A stretch of 5,942 nt of DNA, taken from Phycisphaerae bacterium (lineage in GTDB: Bacteria > Planctomycetota > Phycisphaerae > UBA1845). Under the pieces are notes generated by a model. It saw only the letters and a program-made list of their open reading frames with translations. It ran no database searches and was not told the DNA's origin. The DNA lies in the NCBI GenBank assembly GCA_029260195.1, contig JAJDDS010000492.1:1-5942 (forward strand), written 5' to 3'. A program made the translations under genes and the position numbers. Shown here piece after piece: positions 1 through 3,881 of this stretch. How positions within the stretch are numbered: position 1 is the first letter of the stretch; each line of letters begins with the position of its first letter.

Positions 1-762
1 GCCGTCGTCGCAGCCTTCGCCGAGCACGGGACCGACCTGCCCATCGACTACGAGCACCAGACGCTCGGCGGCGAATTCACCTCGCCCAACGGACAGGCAC
101 CGGCCGCCGGATGGATCAAGCGGCTCGAGGCTGAAACCGGCCATGGGATTTTCGCGCTGGTCGAGTGGACCGAGCCGGCTATGGCGCAGCTCGCCGCCAA
201 ACAGTACCGCTATTTGTCACCGGTGGCGTGGGTGCGCAAGAGCGACCGCAAGCTGGTGGCGATCCACTCTGTGGCGCTGACCAACAAGCCGGCCATCGTG
301 GGGATGGATCCGATCGTCAGTCGGGCGTCATCCGCGAGTGCCACATTAGTGACACTTCGGCGTCGACTCGACCTGTCCGACGACTGCGACGTCCCCGCGG
401 TCCTGGCGGCTGCCGACAGTCGCCTGGACGCCTGGGAACGCGATCGAGCTCAAGAAGGGGCGCAGCGCCGGGTCGAGGCGTTGATGCGCGACGGCCGGGC
501 GACCGAAGCCCAGCGCGATTTCGCGACGCGCCTCGCGTTGCGCGATCCGGAATTGTTCGACGACTGGGCTCAAACCACCCCGGTCGTCATCCCCCTGGGA
601 CGCACGACCCCGCCGGACGCGACGGATGGGCGTTCGCATCGCGCGACTGCGGGCGCCGCTCGGGCGGAATACCGGGCGCACGCCGAGCTGGCGGCGCTGA
701 CCAGCGAGGAGGCGTTTGTGGCTGACGCGCTGCGGGGGGCGGGCGAGACATCGAGAAACTGA
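1..762 (+). CDS. I: Mu-like I protein (prohead protease/scaffold), 5'-partial
   Basis: The frame is open from the first base to TGA at 760-762, giving 253 visible residues; the N-terminus lies outside the window. The visible part carries signatures I recognise from Mu-like prophage I proteins: DYEHQT at residues 16-21, APAAGWI at 33-39, VEWTEPA at 54-60, YRYLSPV at 69-75 and ALTNKPAI at 92-99. In phage Mu this protein is the prohead maturation protease, and its C-terminal part also serves as internal scaffold. The His of YEH and the Ser of LSP are plausible catalytic residues, but that is inference. After about residue 110 the protein becomes charged and Ala/Arg/Glu-rich, probably helical, which fits the scaffold part. 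A shorter product could in principle start at the ATG at 181, but the conserved protease blocks lie upstream of it, so the full frame is preferred. The next gene follows after 40 nt. Confidence 0.9.
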   Translation, partial: AVVAAFAEHGTDLPIDYEHQTLGGEFTSPNGQAPAAGWIKRLEAETGHGIFALVEWTEPAMAQLAAKQYRYLSPVAWVRKSDRKLVAIHSVALTNKPAIVGMDPIVSRASSASATLVTLRRRLDLSDDCDVPAVLAAADSRLDAWERDRAQEGAQRRVEALMRDGRATEAQRDFATRLALRDPELFDDWAQTTPVVIPLGRTTPPDATDGRSHRATAGAARAEYRAHAELAALTSEEAFVADALRGAGETSRN

Positions 763-787
763 GACGCACGCATTCAGAAATACACGC

Positions 788-793
788 AAGGAG
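788..793 (+). promoter_or_regulatory. Ribosome binding site deciding the start of the decoration gene
   Basis: AAGGAG lies 9 nt upstream of the ATG at 803. The frame is also open further upstream, to an ATG at 716, but that start would overlap the protease gene by 47 nt and has no comparable Shine-Dalgarno sequence. The ATG at 803 also gives a clean N-terminus (MALTANR). Confidence 0.75.
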
Positions 794-802
794 TGCCAGG
801 CT

Positions 803-1246
803 ATGGCACTTACAGCGAATCGGGACGTTGACCATTACGTGGACCAGGAACTCCGCTCCGTCGTCGTCAAGGCCGGTGTGAAGATCTACAAGGGCGCGTT
901 CGTGGTCATCGAGGAGTCGAGCGGTTACGCCAAGCCGTTCGTGGCCGGCGCCGGCGCGGGGACCGCGAACCTGTTCATCGGCGTGGCTTACGAGGTGGCG
1001 GACAACAGCGGTGGGTCGAACGGCGACGTCTCCGTCCGGGTGTACACCCAGGGCGATTTCGGCCTGCCCATCAGCGGCGGGGCCATCACCGACATCGGGA
1101 AGAAGGCCTACGCCAGCGCCGACGACGCGCTGTCGCTGTCGGCAGCGGCGGGCGCCAACGTGTTTGTCGGTCGGGTTCAGGATTGGATCAGCGGGACGGA
1201 GTTCGTGATTCGCCTGCACGGCGTCGCGGACACGGACGCAGTTTAA
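803..1246 (+). CDS. Probable capsid decoration/cement protein (Mu-like head module)
   Basis: This is a 147-residue protein, acidic and rich in Gly, Ala and Val, with no signal peptide, membrane segment or cysteine. Visible features are DHYVDQELRS (9-19), VKAGVKIYKGAFV (22-34), LFIGVAYE (57-64), VRVYTQGDF (78-86) and DIGKKAYASADDAL (97-110), followed by a C-terminal FVGRV...FVIRLHG strand pair. The alternating short strands and the pattern 'bulk value, GVAYE, VRVYTQGDF, VGKxxYAS' resemble small all-beta proteins encoded between the protease and the major head gene in many Mu-like prophages, where a decoration or cement role is usually assumed. Its position supports this: it lies immediately after the I protease and before gpT. 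The start at 803 is set by a Shine-Dalgarno at 788-793. The family assignment is from memory; capsid decoration is likely but not proven. Confidence 0.7.
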   Translation: MALTANRDVDHYVDQELRSVVVKAGVKIYKGAFVVIEESSGYAKPFVAGAGAGTANLFIGVAYEVADNSGGSNGDVSVRVYTQGDFGLPISGGAITDIGKKAYASADDALSLSAAAGANVFVGRVQDWISGTEFVIRLHGVADTDAV

Positions 1247-1250
1247 CGGA

Positions 1251-1321
1251 GAATGCAGAATGAAGAATAGCGAATGGCGGACTGTTTTCATTCGCTGTTC
1301 TGAATTCGACATTCTGAATTC
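1251..1321. repeat. 71-nt long imperfect inverted repeat between decoration and gpT genes
   Basis: The outer arms 1251-1262 and 1310-1321 match at 11 of 12 positions. The inner arms 1264-1276 (AGAATAGCGAATG) and 1289-1301 pair along all 13 positions, with one G.U wobble when written as + strand RNA. The loop is 12 nt (1277-1288). The sequence is much more AT-rich than its surroundings and is built from variations of GAATG/CATTC and GAATTC. It begins 5 nt after the stop of the upstream gene and ends 3 nt before the Shine-Dalgarno of gpT (1325-1330). No U-tract follows, so it does not look like an intrinsic terminator. It may be a mobile palindrome or an mRNA processing/stability hairpin. Confidence 0.8.
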
Positions 1322-1339
1322 AAGAAGGAGACAACAACC

Positions 1340-2254
1340 ATGGCGGTTATCAATACGGGGCTATTGACCAAGGGGTTGCGCAGCGAGTTTTTCGATCGGT
1401 TTCGATCGACGCCGACGCACTTTGGGGAGCTTGCGACGCGCATTCCCAGCACGTCGGACAGTGAGACCTACAGCTGGCTGGGGACGGTACCCAAGATGCG
1501 CGAATGGGGCACGGGCCGGCTGGCGAAGGGGCTTCGGACCGAGTCGTACTCGGTCGGGAACCTCAAGTACGAGTCGACGATCGAGGTCGATCGGGACGAG
1601 ATCGCGGACGATCAGACGGGGCAGATCCGGGTCCGCGTCGGCGAGCTGGCGCAGCGCGCTGCCACGCACAAGGACTATCTGATCGCGCAGTTGCTCATCA
1701 GTGGGGCTACGGCTGGTTACAACAGCTACGACGGCGTGACGTTTTTCAACGACGCGCACGTTTCGGGATCGAGCGGCGCGCAGGACAACGACGTGACGAG
1801 CGGCGCGGTCGACGCGAACAACGCGACGGTGACGGAATTCAAGACGGCGCTCAAGCAAGCCATCTCGTCGATGATGTCGTTCAAGGACGATCAAGGTGAG
1901 CCGCTGCCGATCGGCGCGACCGGCCTGGTGTGCGCGGTTCCGCCGACGATGTTCTTCACGGCGTTGGAAGCCATCAACGCGTCGGTGATCGACAACACGA
2001 CCAACACGCTCAGCGGCGCGGCGAAGGTGGTGTCGATGCCCTGGCTGACGACGGCGAGCACGTGGTATCTGCTCAAGACCGACGGTGTGGTGCGGCCGTT
2101 CATTTTTCAGGATCGCGAGGCGATTGAGTTCTCGGCGCTGGCGGATGACAGCGAGGAGGCGTTCAAGCGCGAGAAGTTCTTGTATGGCGTGCGCGCGCGG
2201 TATCGGTTGGCGTACGGGTACTGGCAGTTCGGCGTGCGGACGGTGTTTGTGTAG
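1340..2254 (+). CDS. T: Mu-like major head subunit gpT
   Basis: This 304-residue protein is almost exactly the length I recall for Mu gpT. It forms the capsid shell after cleavage by the I protease. Recognisable blocks line up in order with gpT: ETYSWLGTVPKMREW (42-56; Mu has a very similar NTYGWLG...EW block), GLRTESYSVGNLKYESTIEVDRDEIADD (64-91), DGVTFFNDAH (131-140), a run around residues 210-255 ending in VRPFIFQDRE (251-260), and the C-terminal FLYGVRARYRLAYGYWQFGV (280-299). The start at 1340 is supported by AAGGAG at 1325-1330 with 9 nt spacing. The stop is TAG at 2252-2254. The long hairpin 1251-1321 sits just upstream and separates it from the decoration gene. The ORF is intact, with no frameshift or truncation. 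As the most abundant virion protein it may need stronger expression than its neighbours, and the AT-rich hairpin could contribute to that; this is inference. Confidence 0.95.
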   Translation: MAVINTGLLTKGLRSEFFDRFRSTPTHFGELATRIPSTSDSETYSWLGTVPKMREWGTGRLAKGLRTESYSVGNLKYESTIEVDRDEIADDQTGQIRVRVGELAQRAATHKDYLIAQLLISGATAGYNSYDGVTFFNDAHVSGSSGAQDNDVTSGAVDANNATVTEFKTALKQAISSMMSFKDDQGEPLPIGATGLVCAVPPTMFFTALEAINASVIDNTTNTLSGAAKVVSMPWLTTASTWYLLKTDGVVRPFIFQDREAIEFSALADDSEEAFKREKFLYGVRARYRLAYGYWQFGVRTVFV

Positions 2255-2257
2255 CGG

Positions 2258-2306
2258 CGAAGGGACAGGGGGACGAAGGGACATAGGGACGTAGGGGCCG
2301 AAGGGG
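2258..2306 (+). repeat. Purine-rich AGGGAC repeat tract in the gpT-DUF1320 gap
   Basis: CGAAGGGACA occurs at 2258-2267 and again at 2274-2283. Degenerate copies of the same heptamer follow (TAGGGAC 2284-2290, TAGGGG 2292-2297, GAAGGGG 2300-2306). The tract fills almost the whole 58-nt gap, and its last copy serves as the apparent Shine-Dalgarno (AAGGGG 2301-2306) for the next gene. Confidence 0.7.
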
Positions 2307-2312
2307 TGTGCC

Positions 2313-2756
2313 ATGAGCTATATCGTTAATGACGACATCGAGCTGCGGTTGGGAACGGCGCGGTACGTTCAGTTGACCGACGACGCCGGGACGGGGTCGG
2401 CGAACGCGGCTGTCGCGGACGAGGCGCGGTTGGGAGCTGAGGGGGAGGTGGACAGCTACCTGTCCCGGCGCTACGCGGTGCCGATCGATCTCGTGGCGCA
2501 CCCCGAGGTCTCGGGCGTCCTTCTATCCGTGTCGCTGGACTTGGCGGAGTACCGGCTGCATGCGCGGAGGCGGGAGGTGCCGGTGGATGTGATCGGCAAG
2601 CGCGACACGGCGCTGGGGTGGCTGCGGAGAGTGTCAACGGGTGACACTTCGCTGCCGTCGGTGGCGGAGCTGGCGGCGAATCCGGCGGCGGGATTGGGGG
2701 CGGCGTCGATCGGGGATGAGCGGGCGCTGTCGCGGGATGAGTTGTCGGAATTCTGA
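2313..2756 (+). CDS. DUF1320 protein, Mu gp36-like head-tail joining protein
   Basis: This is a 147-residue protein. The N-terminal two thirds match the DUF1320/Mu gp36 pattern: MSYIVNDDIELRLG (1-14), VQLTDDAGTGSAN (19-31), a helix of the form AVADEARLGAEGEVDSYL (33-50), SRRYAVPI (51-58), then a VSLDLAEYRLHARR helix (73-86) and ALGWLRRVSTGDTSLPS (100-116). Family members are typically about 130-150 residues, so this one is complete. They are encoded just after the major head protein and are thought to act in head completion or head-tail joining. The tail after residue 117 is low-complexity (Ala, Gly, Ser) and ends acidic. The start at 2313 has AAGGGG at 2301-2306, spacing 6. A 7-bp perfect inverted repeat lies inside the gene at 2630-2648. 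The family call is strong; the exact joining role is inferred from Mu-like order. Confidence 0.87.
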   Translation: MSYIVNDDIELRLGTARYVQLTDDAGTGSANAAVADEARLGAEGEVDSYLSRRYAVPIDLVAHPEVSGVLLSVSLDLAEYRLHARRREVPVDVIGKRDTALGWLRRVSTGDTSLPSVAELAANPAAGLGAASIGDERALSRDELSEF

Positions 2757-2768
2757 GGGGGCGTAGCG

Positions 2769-2879
2769 ATGGCGACCGAGTGGTGGGTGAACGTCCGCTC
2801 CCTTACGGTCGCGGCTCTGTTGGGGTGGGTTTGGGTGCGCTCCCTTACGGTCGCGGCTCTGTTGGGGAAGCGTGTTTGA
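2769..2879 (+). CDS. Small 36-residue ORF made of a repeated peptide (doubtful gene)
   Basis: An ATG at 2769, 7 nt after a GAGGGGG stretch (2755-2761), opens a 36-codon frame ending with TGA at 2877-2879. It lies between the DUF1320 gene (12 nt upstream) and the gp37-like gene (17 nt downstream). The peptide contains VRSLTVAALLG twice, separated by WVW, because the 30-bp DNA repeat underneath has a period of 42 nt, which is 14 codons. It is hydrophobic, with Trp and Leu residues, and ends in KRV, so it could span or touch a membrane. The simplest reading is that it is a by-product of a non-coding repeat that happens to be open in this frame. No homologue is known to me. Confidence 0.2.
   Translation: MATEWWVNVRSLTVAALLGWVWVRSLTVAALLGKRV
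2795..2867. repeat. Two perfect copies of a 30-bp repeat with a structured minus strand
   Basis: The 30-bp units at 2796-2825 and 2838-2867 are identical and start 42 nt apart. The core, CGCTCCCTTACGGTCGCGG, resembles a short repeat I remember as abundant between genes in planctomycete genomes; this is not verified. Read on the minus strand, the core of copy 1 (2814 down to 2795) folds as CCGC / GA / CC / loop GTAA / GG / GA / GCGG: a 4-bp stem, two tandem G-A mismatches, 2 bp, and a GNRA-type tetraloop. Copy 2 lacks the outermost pair (2837 is G instead of C). The + strand equivalent has T-C mismatches and a TTAC loop, so it would be less stable. Confidence 0.9.
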
Positions 2880-2896
2880 CGTTTGGGGGTTGAATT

Positions 2897-3733
2897 GTGA
2901 GTGAATTGGGTGATCTTGAGACTGCGGTCATGGGGTTGATCTCGGGGATTCAATCGGGCGGGCAGGACGTGTTTCGGTCGGTCGAGGGGTTCTCGGATCC
3001 GGATCGTCGGCGCGGAGCCGCGCAGATCGGGCGTCGGGTGGCGCCCGCGTCGCTGGTAACGTTCACCGGGCGGGTGCGCTCGAATGTGGAAGACTCGGTG
3101 GTGGGATTGCCCAAGCTGACGGTGTTGGTGTCGTCGGAGAATCTGCGTGGAGGCGACGATCCGCGCGCGGGTGACGGGACGTGGCACGGGGGGTACGAGC
3201 TGCTGGGGCTGGTGACGGCGGCGCTGGACGGGGCGCTGGTGCAGACCGATCGGCGTTTGGCGCAGGTCGACGAGCAGGTTGCGTTCGCGGATGACACGCA
3301 CGTCGTTTACGAGCAGCGGTATGTGGTGGACCGGCTGACGGAACTGGCGGCGCCGACGTTTGACTCGGTGGTGCTGGCGGGATCGGACAGCCTGGTTCAC
3401 GTGGTGGTGGGGGAGTTGAAGGCGGAGACGGCTGCGTTCGCGTTTCCGGGGATCGACGGGGAATATCGTCATCATTTGGGGATGCGGGCGCGTGAGATCG
3501 TGTGGACGGGTCAGCTTCGTGCGCCGTCTGACGCGGGGTTGAATGGGATCGAGACGGGCATTGAGGTTGCGGTGGCGAATCCTGGTTCGTTTGAGATGGT
3601 GGATGCGTGGTCGCGGACGTACGCGGATTGTGTGTGCGAGCGGTTTGTGCGGGCGGGGCGTCGTCGGCGGCATCCGGTGAGCGGGTACGCGGTGCAGCCG
3701 TTCGCGTTGCATTTCGCACAATTGAACGTCTAG
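2897..3733 (+). CDS. gp37/DUF1834-like protein with C-terminal tail-like extension
   Basis: This is a 278-residue protein. Residues 6-146 fit the pattern of DUF1834/Mu gp37: a leading helix LETAVMGLISGI (7-18), then ASLVTFTGRVR (51-61), KLTVLVSSENLRGG (73-86), GGYELLGLVTAALDGALV (98-115) and VVYEQRYVVDRL (136-147). Such proteins are encoded after gp36 in Mu and are thought to act at the tail completion or neck stage. They are usually well under 200 residues, so about 130 residues here are extra. The extension (150-278) has FAFPGIDGEYRHHLGMRARE (181-200), IVWTGQL (201-207), a helix near 212-230, DAWSRTYADCVCERF (236-250), GRRRRHPVSGYAVQPFALHF (254-273) and AQL near the end. The G-x-R-x-R-x-I-x-x-x-G-x-L pattern with a terminal FxxQL resembles small beta-barrel tail proteins, but I cannot name a family. 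The start is GTG at 2897, with an in-frame TGA at 2891 just before it; the Shine-Dalgarno is weak (GGGGG 2885-2889). The gene is intact. Confidence 0.75.
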   Translation: MSELGDLETAVMGLISGIQSGGQDVFRSVEGFSDPDRRRGAAQIGRRVAPASLVTFTGRVRSNVEDSVVGLPKLTVLVSSENLRGGDDPRAGDGTWHGGYELLGLVTAALDGALVQTDRRLAQVDEQVAFADDTHVVYEQRYVVDRLTELAAPTFDSVVLAGSDSLVHVVVGELKAETAAFAFPGIDGEYRHHLGMRAREIVWTGQLRAPSDAGLNGIETGIEVAVANPGSFEMVDAWSRTYADCVCERFVRAGRRRRHPVSGYAVQPFALHFAQLNV

Positions 3734-3766
3734 TGCTGCGTCAGGCATACAATGAAGAGTGCACGG

Positions 3767-3859
3767 TCAAGTATGGGTGCCACTGGCGGCTCGAACGCAG
3801 TGTGATTATCGAGAGCACTGGCAGCAAGCTGCCAGTGGCACCCTTCACACCGCACTTGA
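3767..3859. repeat. Compound palindromic element (REP/MITE-like)
   Basis: Perfect 13-bp inverted arms GGGTGCCACTGGC at 3775-3787 and its complement at 3831-3843 enclose the element. They are extended outward by TCAAGT at 3767-3772 and ACTTGA at 3854-3859, at unequal distances (2 and 10 nt). A second perfect palindrome lies inside the right arm: CACTGGCAGC (3816-3825), AA, GCTGCCAGTG (3828-3837). The left side has a weaker hairpin of the same 22-nt size, 3781-3802. The element can therefore fold either as two adjacent hairpins or as one long stem. GTGCCACTGGC-type palindromes are, as I remember, widespread in planctomycete genomes. The element fills most of the 148-nt gap. No U-tract follows the stems, so a terminator is not supported. 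Confidence 0.85.
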
Positions 3860-3881
3860 CACAATACTTGGGGTGGTGGCG

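Noticed and set aside
165..725. Alternative + strand frame over the protease gene
   Set aside because: Low-complexity Arg/Gly translation; the other + frame carries the conserved I-protein blocks.
716..802. Upstream start for the decoration gene
   Set aside because: It would overlap the protease gene, lacks a Shine-Dalgarno, and the added residues look like a frame shadow. The site at 788-793 supports 803.
1361..2314. 317-codon minus-strand open frame opposite gpT
   Set aside because: Arg-rich shadow; the + strand gene matches gpT along its whole length.
349..2651. Shared 11-mer GTGACACTTCG at 349-359 and 2641-2651
   Set aside because: An 11-base match is expected by chance in a window of this size; no further similarity flanks it.
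2796..2867. CRISPR array
   Set aside because: Only two repeat copies with a 12-nt spacer, and no cas genes in view.
2471..3748. 425-codon minus-strand open frame
   Set aside because: Arg/Pro/His-rich antisense shadow that crosses the DUF1320 gene, the tandem repeat and the gp37-like gene, all supported on the + strand.
3816..3850. Intrinsic terminator after the gp37-like gene
   Set aside because: The hairpin is strong but is followed by TTCACACC, not a T-tract, and transcription needs to continue into the tail gene.
3856..3881. Promoter with TTGACA at 3856-3861
   Set aside because: No plausible -10 hexamer at the right distance before the ATG at 3882; the match lies within the repeat's flanks.
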